Shown one piece after another: positions 50,885-63,072 of a DNA stretch of 64,000 nt. The stretch is from Diogma glabrata. Its lineage: Eukaryota; Arthropoda; Insecta; Diptera; Cylindrotomidae. The stretch is taken from contig OY856188.1 in NCBI GenBank assembly GCA_963693315.1, positions 151,994,366-152,058,365 of the forward strand, in the 5' to 3' direction. The position numbers and the translations under genes were made by a program. The notes under the pieces are model-generated. The model was not told the origin of the DNA. It was given only the letters and a program-made list of their open reading frames with translations, and searched no databases. Numbering within the stretch: position 1 is the stretch's first letter; every line of letters starts with the position of its first letter.

Positions 50885-52255
50885 ATGGTGAAACAACCAA
50901 AATTAAAAGATGAAAATGCTTCGTTAAGAAAAGAAATCGACAACTTAAAAGATATTATTAATAATTTACATGATCAAATTAAAAAACTAGCAAATATAAA
51001 CCAGAATAATTTGGATGATATAACGGTACAACCATCACCATCATTTAATTTAATTAAAAATACAAACGCTAATGCAGAATTTACCGATAATAATAATGAA
51101 GATATGTGTGATGAAAACAATGAACAATGGATAACAAAAATTCGAAAACAAAACAAAAATAAACAAAATGCAACTCAAAAAACTGTAATGGTTAAAAATA
51201 TCTCCCGAAATGAATTTAAATCAATGAAAAATAATAGTACTAGAAATACATCAGTTGATTTTAATAATCTAAAGAAAACTCAAACAAAAACTCCACCAAT
51301 AAGGATTTCTGAACAATCAATTGATACTTCTATAGATATAGCAAAACATCTAGAAATTGACATGAAAAATTTTGAAATCAAAAGAAATAGTGAATCTCGA
51401 CACACGGTTCATATAAAAAATGAAGAAGATTCTAGAAAATATCGTAATTCATTAAAGAAAACGGCGACATTATATCATACTTACACAATCAAATCAGAAA
51501 AACCGAAATCATTAGTTCTGCGAGGCTTAGGAAGAGACGAAAACATAGAAGATTTACAACGAGAATTAGGTGAGAAAACTAAAAATTGTAATATAGAAAT
51601 TACGAAAATAATTCAAATGACTAGCCAAAAATTAATAAACAACAATGCAAAACTTCCATTGTATATTGTACAATTTACTCAAAACAGTGAGCTACACAGA
51701 TTATCATGTGTTAATAATTTGAATTATCAAAAAATTAGGTGGCAAAAATTAGAAAAGCGCAACGAAATAATTCAGTGCAGAAGATGTCAGAGATTTGGAC
51801 ACGCAGCTTCAAATTGTAATTTACAGTTTAGATGTGTCAAATGTGAAAAAATACATGAGCCAGGTGAATGCGCAGTTACTGAAGCGGACACCAAAGACGA
51901 CATATACTGTACAAACTGCAAAGCAAAAGGACATCCTGCTTCTTATAAAGGCTGTCCAATTTATAAAATGCTCGTAGAAAAATTGCATAACAAAATAAGA
52001 CAAAGAAATCAACCTAAAATACTCTCAGACACAATTCCTTTTAGTGCAAATATATCATATGCTAATGCAGCAAAATCCGGTATGCAACAGCAGAATCTGT
52101 ATCAACAACAAGAGCGTCAGCAGCCAGAGGCAATACAACAAGCATCATTAGAGCTTAAGGTAAATTCACTGGAAAAGAAATTTAGTAGAATGGAAAAAAC
52201 ATTAGGAAATATCCTCAACATCATAGTTGAATTGAAAAGCAAAATTTTAATATGA
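50885..52255 (+). CDS. jockey-like LINE ORF1 (gag-like, zinc knuckles)
   Basis: An intact 456-residue nucleic-acid-binding protein. It has an N-terminal coiled-coil (residues 1-40, Leu/Ile heptads), then a polar Asn/Lys-rich region, then a domain at about 165-290 with KPKSLVLRGLGRDENIEDL resembling the PRE_C2HC domain. Three knuckles follow: C298-x2-C301-x4-H306-x4-C311, a second at C317-C320-H324-C329, and C342-x2-C345-x4-H350-x6-C357. A C-terminal coiled-coil (about 425-456) closes it. This is the layout of jockey-clade ORF1, which coats element RNA. The ATG chosen begins MVKQPKLKDENAS. ORF2 should follow directly but starts only at 57354, because of insertions between. Confidence 0.85.
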   Translation: MVKQPKLKDENASLRKEIDNLKDIINNLHDQIKKLANINQNNLDDITVQPSPSFNLIKNTNANAEFTDNNNEDMCDENNEQWITKIRKQNKNKQNATQKTVMVKNISRNEFKSMKNNSTRNTSVDFNNLKKTQTKTPPIRISEQSIDTSIDIAKHLEIDMKNFEIKRNSESRHTVHIKNEEDSRKYRNSLKKTATLYHTYTIKSEKPKSLVLRGLGRDENIEDLQRELGEKTKNCNIEITKIIQMTSQKLINNNAKLPLYIVQFTQNSELHRLSCVNNLNYQKIRWQKLEKRNEIIQCRRCQRFGHAASNCNLQFRCVKCEKIHEPGECAVTEADTKDDIYCTNCKAKGHPASYKGCPIYKMLVEKLHNKIRQRNQPKILSDTIPFSANISYANAAKSGMQQQNLYQQQERQQPEAIQQASLELKVNSLEKKFSRMEKTLGNILNIIVELKSKILI

Positions 52256-53000
52256 TGATCAAATTACACTTATTAATTGCAGTCTAGAGAAAATAATGAT
52301 ATACCAATTGGCAAGTAATCAAAAGTTAGTACATGGAGTTAAATTGTTCATTATTAAATTTAATTACTTCACACAATATCAAAAATATGTTCCGAAACAC
52401 ACACAAAATATAAATTATAACATCACACAAAATAAAGTTAAATACCAAATCACAACATACAAATACTCTGACAATAGACTTCGGTAGAACAGTTTAAAAC
52501 TCATAAATTTTAGATACATATACAATACTAGGGGTATCCCGCGGTCTGCGCCCCCCCCCCTTCCCCCACACGCCAATACACTCTTTGCCTTTTCATCTGG
52601 CTTGGATACAATTACTAAGTACTATCCATCATAATCCAACCTCTTCTAATCTATTCTGTGTGCACCTGCTGCTTAACTATAATTCTACAAAAAAACCATC
52701 GTGAAGTGTACATATTATAAATTTTTATACGATCAATCACAAATGGTTGGAAATAATAATATGCATTAAGAAAATAATGAAATGGCAGCTTTTGTTTTTC
52801 TTTAGTTTATTTACAGAAAATGAAACTATGCAAAAATAATTATGGAAAACAAACTATCTGTCATATAAATAATTAATTTTCTTATTAATATCGAAATGAT
52901 ATAAATAATAAATTTGAACGAAATGGCTGAGACTACATTATCGAAAAATTTAAATGCCGTAAATGGAATTTTTATGAATAAAAAGGAACAATTTTTATTT
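52256..53000. other. spacer after ORF1
   Basis: AT-rich, with a C-run near 52550. A 103-codon minus frame at 52826-53137 overlaps a repeat and has no motif. The insertion breakpoint separating ORF1 from ORF2 probably lies here but was not located. Confidence 0.35.
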
Positions 53001-53535
53001 GGAAGGGTTTTTTGTGAACAATTAAGCTTAAGTACATATTGGAAATCACTTGAATTTTGCAATTCGAAATAACTTTTCATTTTCTCTAAAATTCCTTTAG
53101 AAAATTTTTTGTGTTTCGTGCCAGGATTCAAACTCAATTCATCAGAGACGTATGTTCAAATCCCGTGTCTCTTACACAACTTAGCCACAGTTTTTCATGT
53201 TCAGATAATTAGCCTTTCATGTTCAGATAATTTCTAAATTGAAACTTCATCATTTTTCATATTTACTTAAGTTGAATCTTTCATCTATGATTACATATTG
53301 GAAATTGCATTTCTTTGGGATTTTTGCATTAAATTTCTAAACATTACGATGTATGAATTCATAGGATGAGAGAATATTTTGTCAACACTTAAGTCAACAT
53401 TCTAATCAACATCCTAAGTCACGAGTGTAAAGTCATTATGGCACGAAACACAAAAAATTTTTCTAAAGGAATTTTAGAGAAAATGAAAAGTTATTTCGAA
53501 TTGCAAAATTCGAGTGATATCCAATATGTACTTAA

Positions 53536-54315
53536 GGGTGTATATAACATTTATGAAATCAAAGATTTACGTCGGATTTTAAAATATATTACAGAATAAA
53601 CGTTCCTGCATCGATTGGAATCAAAAAATTAGATCTCACCGACAATTTTCGCGAAATAATCAATTTCAAAGTTATCATTCACTCTATATTATATTCGGCG
53701 GAAGTATCAAAATTTGTTAGAAAAATTAAAAATTAAGAATGTTCTTGCAAAGACATCCGAAAAAAAAACTTACGTTCAGTTTCTCTGTGCGATTTATGAT
53801 TTTTTGAGCCCAAAAATAGCGGTGTCACCGGCAATCAGACGTACATATTCGATTTAAAAATTTATAAAATCTGCTGCGTACAAAGGAAAGCTAACCGCCA
53901 TTTGCAGTAAGAAAATCTGGCAACGTTGTGTGTGTCGGTCAAAGAAGAGCCTTTTTTCATCGTTCTTGTTCATAATAAGATATCGTGCGTGACAATCAGA
54001 TTTTAAAATAAAATAATAAATATATTTATTTATTCCTACAGGACACGCAACAATAAAAGAAAATAATTTTAAATTAATATAATAAATATATTTGACTGAC
54101 TGCGACGTTGCCAGATTTGCTTTTCCATATAGTAGCGGTAGTCAAATTAGAGACACATATTTTTTAGTACTATAAAATTATATAATATTTTGGAAATATT
54201 CTATCATAGAAAATTGTTGTAATTGATAAAAAGCATTCCTGTATTGAAATTTTTACATAATAATTTGTTTGAAATTTTATTAGAGATACTACGCGATTTG
54301 ACTATCTATACATCC
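53536..54315. mobile_element. TTAA-flanked MITE, piggyBac-like
   Basis: TTAA flanks both sides (53532-53535, 54316-54319). The ends are GGGTGTATATAAC and, read inward, GGATGTATAGATAG. No transposase is present. The inverted sister at about 53011-53040 reads straight through the site with one TTAA. Confidence 0.7.
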
Positions 54316-54468
54316 TTAAGCTTAACTGTTCACAAAAAACCCTTCCAAATTAAAAATTCCCCTGAAGTTGTCTATATTTCCTAACCAAAAATATAGCAAT
54401 GAATTGACCATGCGTCAGATATTAAGTTTCGCATTGATTGGCAATAATAACTTTGCATTCGTGACTTA

Positions 54469-54689
54469 AGCCGCATTTAGACTATTGCAGAACTCTGCAA
54501 TAGTCGTGCAATGGTAGTGTGTAAAATATTCATTGCAGAAAAGTTTGGCAATGAACTCATTGCAAAACATTGCAATGAGTCATTGCAATGATTTGCAATG
54601 AGTTCATTGCCATACTTTTCTGCAATAAATATTTTACGCACTTCCATTGCAGAAATATTGCAGAGTTCTGCAATAGTCTAATTGCGGCT
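54469..54689. mobile_element. TTA-flanked MITE, PIF/Harbinger-like
   Basis: 221 bp with strong inverted ends AGCCGCATTTAGACTATTGC and AGCCGCAATTAGACTATTGC. The direct duplication TTA is at 54466-54468 and 54690-54692. TGCAATGA words inside make it nearly palindromic. The sister at about 53401-53425 is the empty site. Confidence 0.75.
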
Positions 54690-54806
54690 TTAGCATGTTG
54701 ATTAGAATGTTGACTTAAGTGTTGACGAAATATTCTCTTATCCTGTGATATGAATACATACATCGTAATATCTAGAAATTTAATACAAAAAATCCCAAAG
54801 AAATAA

Positions 54807-55369
54807 TTTTTATGTTCTATAAAAAAATAAACAAAAACAATAAAAAATAAATATAGGGTCCGCGTTGAACCCCGAACCTTTCTCACAACCTTCTACATCG
54901 ACAATGACAACGAAATTTTGTACTGAGTTTTTTAAACATCATTTTATTAAATCGGTTAAAATTATTAAATGGTTAAAAATGTATATTATAACACAAACTG
55001 TTTTTTGTTCCAATAATATCAAATGTTTGCAACCTACATTGTTTTTAAAAATTGTTAAAAATCTTTATTTTTCTATGCTGTTATGTTCGCTGTTCTATAG
55101 AACAATTTTCTGGGTCTGACTCCTGCTATAATAGTGCTACAAAGGGGAGTTAAGAAAAGCATTTGCTTACATACAAAAGCACAAGCTTACATACAAAACA
55201 CAACTATAATCATTTAAAAAATTCTCTCTGAAATTTCTCATGTTTTTGCTTTAAACGATTTAAGTTTGTTTGTGAAGTACATATATTATATATTAATTAC
55301 TATAAATCCACATGGAGGGATCAGTTTTTATTGTTTTTTTATTTTTTTATTTTTGATCTACGGGTTTCA
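54807..55369. other. unassigned spacer
   Basis: I see no gene or repeat that I can name. Frames at 54865-55119 lack motifs. Confidence 0.35.
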
Positions 55370-55930
55370 CAACCCCGCGTACTCCAGTCCCTGCTATTGA
55401 CATACGAGTTAACGTGAGATATCACATACCACTGGCAATAGCAGTGAGATATCACTAGCCAAGGTGACATCTTAGGCGGATGAACTGTATTCAGTCAACG
55501 GTAGCACCCTCAATCTTAGCTGTGAAATAATCCTTGATGATGAGACGCTATTGCTTCCTTGAAGAAACGAGTCTTCATATAACTATGTGTGGGCTTTCAG
55601 CTTCAAAAAAGATGGAGCGTCACAGGATCAAGGAATATGCAACCGGCTGGATTATTGGCAACTACAGTTTTGTTTTGTTTCAGCAATTTTTGTAAAAATT
55701 TGCTATTTACTTTTTAATTTACTTTTATTTTCTCTATTCTATCATAAAATATTGGCCTATGTCATATTTTGTCACTGATAGGGGTTTTTGTTTAGTTATC
55801 CATTCTTTAAACAAAAATATAGAAAACAAAAAAAGAAAGATTTGCGTCCTTCAACATCTTTGAACATATGTTGTTGTGGGACCTTAAAAGGTCTTAAAAG
55901 GTTTTCATGTGTTATTGTGACACATATTGT
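55370..55930 (-). repeat. diverged copy of the hAT core at 25130-25740
   Basis: The reverse complement shares TTGCCAATAATCC, ATATTCCTTGATC, AAAGCCCACAC, GTGGTATGTRATATCTCACG and GACGCAAATCTTT with the hAT interior, in the same order. Termini were not found, so this may be an older, end-eroded copy. Confidence 0.6.
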
Positions 55931-56054
55931 AATTCCTACTACACTGCATTTTATTAAAAAAAAAAAAATCAAATATAATATATAGCATGTTTTTACCTAT
56001 TACCTATATAGGTTCAAAGGCAAAATTAAAACATATTACATATATTGTGACTAA

Positions 56055-56492
56055 TTGAATTGAAAAAAAAACAGATTTAATTAAAACAACAACATAAACT
56101 ATAAATAACTTTTTAAAAAAATCCCCCCTACAAATTTTATTAAAACAATAACAATAATTTTAATGTTATTTAAAAAACATGAAAAAAAGAAACAATAAAA
56201 AATGTACTACGTCATCAGCGTTACAACCGTATAGAGGGATAGACTCACGGCTATTATATTAAGGATAATTGAATTGAAAAAAAAAACAGATTTAATTAAA
56301 ACAACAACAAAAACTGTAAATAACTTTTCAAAAAATCCCCCCTCTAAATTTTATTAAAACAATAACAATCATTTTAATGTTATTTAAAAAAAATGAAAAA
56401 AAAAATAAAAAATGTACTCATCAGTCATGTACTCATGTCATCAGCGTTACGACCGTATAGAGGGATAGACTCACGGCTATTATATTAAAGAT
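56055..56492. repeat. tandem pair of about 220 bp
   Basis: Both units run from ATTGAATTGAAAAAAAAAC to GGGATAGACTCACGGCTATT. The second has a small internal duplication of a TACTCATGTCATCAG-like word. Confidence 0.85.
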
Positions 56493-56565
56493 AACTGTGA
56501 TGTATTATAATTTGTACATATTACAAATTAATCAAAAAAAAAGATTTAAATGTATTCTTAGCGAT

Positions 56566-57238
56566 TAGGGCATGGTCGATTAATCGATTGGGACTAAATA
56601 TCGATTAACGATTAATATGAAAATTTTAACACCGATTAATCGATTAATCAATTAAATAAAATTTTCACTAATTCTAATATTTTTAATTTTTATTAAATTT
56701 TTTTAAACAAATACGCGCGGTCTATCATATTTAAAAGTTCAACTTTTACAATGACATTTAAGAAAAAATACAAATTTAATGGCTATCTATGTATAAAGGG
56801 CGTAAAGTAGGTCTTTTTTTGCATAAGAGTGAAATTGTTGCTCTAGGCGAAAGCAAAAAGATACTTTGTACTCCGAATTACATACAAGATTTTTGTCTTG
56901 TTTCATTAATAGGATCTGTATCTCGCTCTGTCAGTAGAATTTTCAGACCTTACAAAATTATGTGTTTAAAAATATACTGTACTAATTGAAAATGATAAGA
57001 AACTATACAAGCTGTATCCTTCATAATGGAAAGTATACTTCAAACCATAGTTTACTGGTTGGATTAATAATAAAAATATTACTTAAGGCAAAGTAAAGAT
57101 TTTTTTTTAAATAAATTTGTAAATTTTAAACATTTAGTAAATTTAGATTAATCGATTAATAATTTTTTTGTTCGATTAATCGAACAATTTGCGAAATGAT
57201 CAATTAATCGAACAATCGATTAATCTAACCATGCCCTA
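56566..57238. mobile_element. hAT MITE
   Basis: The ends TAGGGCATGGTCGATTAATC and, read inward, TAGGGCATGGTTAGATTAAT are flanked by TTAGCGAT (56558-56565) and ATAGCGAT (57239-57246), an 8-bp duplication with one mismatch. CGATTAATCGATTAAT repeats fill both subterminal zones. A 66-codon frame inside (56789-56989) has no motif. Confidence 0.7.
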
Positions 57239-57828
57239 ATAGCGATAATTGTTTTTATTGGTTGTTTTCATCAATAAAGAAAATTATCATTTATGGTTTT
57301 GAAATCATTAATACTTTCATTAATGATATGTTTTATAGAATAATCTCTAAAATATGACTACGTTACAAATAATTGCATTAATTATTAACTCAATCATAGG
57401 ACAGTTAAGAAGACTTAATTTGATAAAGTTTTTAGAAGACAATAATCCAGATATAATGCTGCTATCTGAAACTAAACTAAATGATAATCATACGTTTTAT
57501 GTTAAAAATTACGTGCTCGTCAGAAATGACAGGAAAGATTCTAAACAAGGTGGTGGTACAGCAATCCTAATAAAAAATAATATTGAACATGAAGTTGTAA
57601 AACATATTTACAGCAAACTTATAGAACATCCAATAATTAAATTAAAACACAACAAAGTACTTTATATAATTGCGTTATACAGTAAAAGCCCGATTATCCG
57701 ACATTCAATTAACCGAATATTTAGTTAAACGGAATTTAAAATTTTTGAATTTTTTCCTATCACAAGAAATATGTTTTTTTTGTTTGGCAATTAACAAGAA
57801 AAATTTTAAAATATTCATATATAATATA

Positions 57829-57986
57829 ACGAGTCGTCAAATAATAGTCGATTATTTTTCATAATCATTATTACGAATGTCATTTGAGGTCCCGAGTGCG
57901 CGTAGCGCACGAGGGAAATTTTTGACCTCAAATGGCATGAGTGGTAATGTTGAAAAATAATCGACTAATAATTTGATGACGAGTTG
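57829..57986. repeat. long hairpin
   Basis: Arms 57829-57891 and 57924-57986 are nearly complementary. The loop holds GAGTGCGCGTAGCGCACGAG. It lies in the left part of the pogo/Tigger-like element. Confidence 0.75.
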
Positions 57987-58387
57987 TATTTAGCAGATAA
58001 TTTTTTTTTGCTGTCAGATATTTTATTTTTCATTCATACAAACTATGGTATTTAAACAGTAGGCTTTGTTTTTACTGTCGGCAATTCTTCTTGTCGTCGA
58101 TAATTTTGCTTTGTCGTTATGAAAATTCTTTGTTGTCATTTTTTCTTCTATCAAAATGAAATATAATTTTATCTTAGTAGGCGCATAAATGCTATAAATT
58201 TGTAATTTATGTTTGACAAATAAACATAAACAAGCAATCATTTATGAATGAAAACGGAAATTTTTATTATTTGCAATTTTACATAATTTTTTATAAGCTG
58301 AATAATTTGTAGAAAAAACTTTATTTAGAAACTAATAATTATTATCTTTTAAATAAAATTATAATTTAAAAAAAATTATCTCATTAA

Positions 58388-58596
58388 ATACCACTCTTCA
58401 TTGAAATTTTTGTCTAAAATTTTTCAATTTTACTCATTAAATTATTTTTAAGCAACACTGCTCAATCAAACCACTACTTAAACCACTCGTCCTTCGGACT
58501 CGTGGTTTATTGTGCGCTTTGATTCGCAGTGTTGCTAAATAATTTAATTCGTAAAATCAAAAAATTTTCGAAAAAATTTCAATGACTCGTGGTATT
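58388..58596. repeat. long hairpin, copy 1
   Basis: Arms of about 100 bp start ATACCACTCTTCATTGAAAT and end AATGACTCGTGGTATT around a GTCCTTCGGAC centre. Repeated at 58977-59185. Confidence 0.75.
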
Positions 58597-58976
58597 ACAA
58601 CCGATAATTTTTTTTGATGTCAGAAATTTTATTTTTCATTCATACAAACTATGATATTTAAACAGTAGGCTTTGTTTTAACTGTCGGCAATTCTTCTTGT
58701 CGTCGATAATTTTGCTTTGTCGTTATGAGAATTCTTTGTTGTCATTTTTTGTTCTAACAAAATGAAATATAATTTCATCTTAGTAAGCGCATAAATTTGT
58801 AGTTTATTTTTGACAAATAAACAAACATGCAAATATTTATGAATGAAAACGGACATTTTTATTATTTGCATTTTTACATAATTTTGTATTATTAAATAAT
58901 TTGTAGAAAAATTTTATTTAGAAACTAATAATTATCTTTTAAACAAAATTATAATTAAAAAAAATTATCTCATTAA

Positions 58977-59185
58977 ATACCACTCTTCATTGAAATTTTT
59001 GTCTAAAATTTTTCAATTTTACTCATTAAATTATTTTTAAGCAACACTGCTCAATCAAACCACTACTTAAACCACTCGTCCTTCGGACTCGTGGTTTATT
59101 GTGCGCTTTGATTCGCAGTGTTGCTAAATAATTTAATTCGTAAAATCAAAAAATTTTCGAAAAAATTTCAATGACTCGTGGTATT
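58977..59185. repeat. long hairpin, copy 2
   Basis: Nearly identical to 58388-58596. Part of the 600-bp direct duplication within the pogo/Tigger-like element. Confidence 0.75.
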
Positions 59186-62100
59186 ACAACCGACAATTTA
59201 ACGAACAGAAATAGTAACATTATTTCATACAACATATTCCTTTGTTGTCAAACAAAATTAAATATTATTTCATCTTAGTAGGCGCATAAATGTTATAAAT
59301 TTGTAATTTATTTTTCACAAATAAACATAAACATGCAATCATTTATGAATGAAAACGGACATTTTTACTATTTGCAAATTGCATTTTCACATAATTTTGT
59401 ATGTGCATTTTGGTTTTAAATTAATATATTAAGTAGGCGGAAAATATTCGAAAATATTCGCTGTTCCTTCCTACCAGAAAAAAATAATCGAAACAAATCG
59501 TTTTGATTTGCTAAAAAATAGTAAATGAAGCGTTTTGATTGGACATTATTGAAACTTTTTTTAGAGAGTTGAATTGTCTTATTAATTACTAATTTTTGTA
59601 TTTCTATAAAATATTATTTGCAATTAATGTTATAAACAGCTTGAAATACATATACAAAAATGAGTTTCTAGTATTTTATTTGAAAATATATTGAGGAGAA
59701 TCCTAATAAAATATTTATATGGAGAATAACATGAATATTTCATTATATTCAATTATCCGGAATTTTTGATTATCCGGCATGCTTCAATCCCCGAGCATTC
59801 CGGATAATTGGGCTTTTACTGTACATTACAAACAATAGCTCCACAGTGACAAACGCAAGAGCTGATACAATATAGGAATTAGAATCAATATTCAAAAAAC
59901 TAAAATTAAATGATCCAAACAACTACTACATTCTACTTGGTGAGTTTAATGCGAAACATTCAGCCTGTAAAAAATATAATTCAAACACCAGAGGTTATCA
60001 GTTAAAAAGATGGATTGATGAAAACGACATAGAATTTAAAATAAAACTAATTAAAAGTGATAGTCCCACATACAAAAACACATCATACCTAGACATAGGT
60101 CTTATGGATAATAGGATAGAAACGGTTAATGCTAATATAAATGGCGAAATGCAAACAATAGAATATGACCAAAGTGACCACGATGCAGTTCAATTGATAA
60201 TCAAAATAAAGAATTCATTTAAAACGACAACATACGAAAATGACTTACCTACTAATTTAAAACAAGATCAAAATGAAAACAATACATTACAAATGTTATG
60301 AATTATTTACGCTATACTGACTGGAAAAAATTTAAAAAAAAAAATTGAAAGTGTTTATGAAAAAAATATGAAAACTACTTTTTTGGGCAACCAAAAACTA
60401 CCAAACAACAGAAATTTAAATGCAGACGAAATAGATACATATATAGATATACTAAATAAAAGTATTGTTGAATGTATAGAAAAAACCTCGGTGGTTCCCT
60501 TCCATGGAAATTCAACAGACATTTACATTAACAAAACGATAGTTAAATTATATAATTTAAAAAGTAAGCTAGTTACAAGGTTGAAACAAATTACCCGGAA
60601 TTATACATCTAATACCTATTGTTACCCTAATAACTTTCGGACTAGCAATGGGACCTATTGTTTAAATATAATTGAAGAAAAACGAAATCTAAAATCCCAA
60701 ATTAATAATATAAACATACTTATTAAAGAAAATTTTAACATTAATATTAATAATTATTGGAAGACCAAAATACAATGTATTACTAAATATGATAGTAAGA
60801 AGATGTTCCCTGAAATCAATCGAATATTTCGAAAAAAATCTACAATAAAATTTCAGATAGAATTTTAATAAAAGTCAACGACAACGACAATTTTGAACCA
60901 CTAAGCCTAGACTGGCAAAATAGAGAGATTTGTAAAAAGATTGTAAATGAGATTGATGACAACTATTTTTTTGTTAACGAAACAGAGGAGAAACTTGATG
61001 TTTTGGGTAAGGTTATTGAAAATCAAACACTAAATAAAAACATAATAGAGACACAAATCGTTAAAGATCATAAAAGATTGATCGAAGATAAAGTGAAACC
61101 AATAGCTAGAGCGCATAAAAGAAATAAAATGAACAATTTAACAAAAACAATATTTAATGACACTTTTTCAAGCGATAATTGCGCTACGCAGAGTTCCTAT
61201 TTCATAAGTAATTCATATTTAGAAACGATTTTTAAGAAGTTGAACAGGAAAACCTCCTATGGGTTGGATTTAATACCAAATATAGCATTGAAATACTTAA
61301 CAAAAAACATTAAACATGATTTACTAATAATCTTTAATAATCTGTTAAACAGAAGACAATTTCCGAGTCAATGGAAAAAAGCCAAGATCTTTTCTATAAA
61401 AAAGGTAAATAAGGATAACGAAATACCGACAAACTACAGACCGATCAGCTTAATGCCAAATTTGAGTAAAATCTATGAAACAATTCTCAACGATAAATTA
61501 AAGTCACACTTAGATGATCATGATATAATACCTAATAACCAATTTGGTTTTAAGCAGGGACATTCTACAGTCCATGCAATAACAAAACTTTTAACAGATA
61601 TCACTACAAACTTAAATGATTTAAATCAATGCACAGGTGCAGTTTTAATAGATATTGAAAAAGCATTTGAATCTGTATGGTTAGATGGTCTAATATCCAA
61701 AATGATAGACATAGGTATTGATATAAACCTAATTTATTTTTTTTATGGACTTATTATATGAAAGGACTTTCATAACAACAGATGGTAATAAAACATCAAA
61801 CCAAATTTTCAATATTCAAGACGGACTACAACAGGGTACCATTACTGTGCCAATTCTTTTTAATATTTATTTAACAGCACTCATGAGAGACAACCATTTA
61901 AATGGATCACTCAAGACAATAGCATTTGCAGACGACTTAGTTATTTATACATCAGATAAGAAAATATATTTTATTCAATCACGACTACAAAAAACGGTAT
62001 CGTTTATACAAAACGAGCTTCACAAGTGGAGAATCAAAATTAATAAAAGCAAATGTGAATGTATCTTGTTTCGTGGACCACTAAGCTTGGCAACACGAGA

Positions 62101-62638
62101 CACAAAAAAGAATTGGAAAAATTTGCTCATAAAATTTGACAACAATGACCAAACGAAAATAGAACGTAAGACATTGGTGAAATATCTGGGGGTTTACATA
62201 GATCAATATATTTACTTAAACGAACATATCAATATTAAATTAAAAACAACTGCAAAAGTGTCAAAAATGTATAATAGACTATTTCGATCAGCGCACTTGA
62301 ATACAGAAGTGAAATTAATATGATATAAATTATTAATCCGTTCACACCTTACATACGGGTGCCAGGTTTTTTTCAATACAAGTCCTAGATATATGGAAAG
62401 AATGAGGATTTTTGAAAGAAAATGTTTAAGACATTGTTTAAATTTATTCAGAACAGAACATTCAGGATACAAAATTTATCATTCAAATGCAGATATATAC
62501 ACTAGAGCCAATATAGACAGAATAGATTTGCACATGCTAAACATAACACGGAAACATATACAAAGAACTATTTTTAAAACAACTAATCCAATTATCACTG
62601 AATCCTATGCAATAAACGAAAACGAAATAATAGTAGTT

Positions 62639-62758
62639 TCTTGTATGAGCTTAGAATGAAGGCAATTCTTCACGAGGATGAAGTTTCCCGGAACAAGCGT
62701 AGCGAGTGGAGGGAATCATCCGAGTGAAGAATTGCCTTCATCCTAAGCGAATACAAGA
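62639..62758. repeat. hairpin insertion at the end of LINE ORF2
   Basis: Arms 62639-62673 and 62724-62758 (core GAAGGCAATTCTTCAC and its mirror) surround CAAGCGTAGCGAGTGGAGGG. The host frame stops within the left arm. Its loop resembles that of 57829-57986. Confidence 0.75.
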
Positions 62759-63072
62759 TACTATTTTATCCACGACTACAAATATTTCAAATAATTTCAT
62801 TCAAGTTTTCCTGTAAAAGTTTATATCGCCATATTGAAATAAATCTATGAAATATAAAACAAAACAAAACATGTTTGTTTATTTTATATGTATTGTTCTT
62901 GTTTTATATTGTTTATATTACTATACCAACAAATCAAGTTTTTAATTTGTTAGGGGAATTTTGAATAAATAAAATGGAATGAAATAAATAAAAAAAGAAT
63001 TTGATATATAGAAAGGAATGAATACAATTACAATGAAAGATATACGCATGGAAAGTATATATTCTTTAGTAG
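62759..63072. other. spacer, possible LINE 3' region
   Basis: AT-rich with several AATAAA words near 62965-62995. The LINE end is not defined. Confidence 0.35.

Larger units (their letters stand above)
53001..54806. repeat. two interleaved inverted repeats (B, C, B', C')
   Basis: Segment B (53001-53120) is mirrored by B' (53438-53535 plus 54316-54352). Segment C (53300-53440) is mirrored by C' (54445-54468 plus 54690-54806). The order B-C-B'-C' is not a simple palindrome. B' and C' are each interrupted by a small transposon, and B and C show the uninterrupted sequence. Confidence 0.75.
57680..59821. mobile_element. pogo/Tigger-like non-autonomous element
   Basis: The ends CAGTAAAAGCCCGATTATCC and CAGTAAAAGCCCAATTATCC (read inward) with TA on both sides fit pogo/Tigger members of Tc1/mariner. 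ATTATCCG words recur near each end. It contains no transposase, only large hairpins and a direct repeat of about 600 bp (about 58005-58600 and 58605-59190). Removing it with one TA returns the host endonuclease to one reading frame. Confidence 0.8.
57354..62661 (+). pseudogene. jockey-like LINE ORF2, interrupted and frameshifted
   Basis: The endonuclease starts at 57354 (NSIIGQLRRLNLIKFLEDN, MLLSETKLN, GGGTAILIK). It is cut at 57678 by a TA-flanked element and resumes at 59824 (YYILLGEFNAKHSACKKY, then YDQSDHDAVQ at about 60163), with an in-frame stop between. RT pieces: 61003-61761 with KTSYGLDLIPN, TNYRPISLMPNLSKIYE and VLIDIEKAFESVW; 61745-62323 with DGLQQGTITVPILFN and FADDLVIYT; then a stop and the C-terminal SHLTYGCQVFFN to 62659. 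A hairpin insertion sits at the very end. FADD and the first Asp remain, but at least five breaks disable it. It pairs with the ORF1 at 50885. Confidence 0.8.

Noticed and set aside
52826..53137. 103-codon minus frame
   Set aside because: Runs through inverted repeat B and has no motif; hydrophobic runs come from AT-rich codons.
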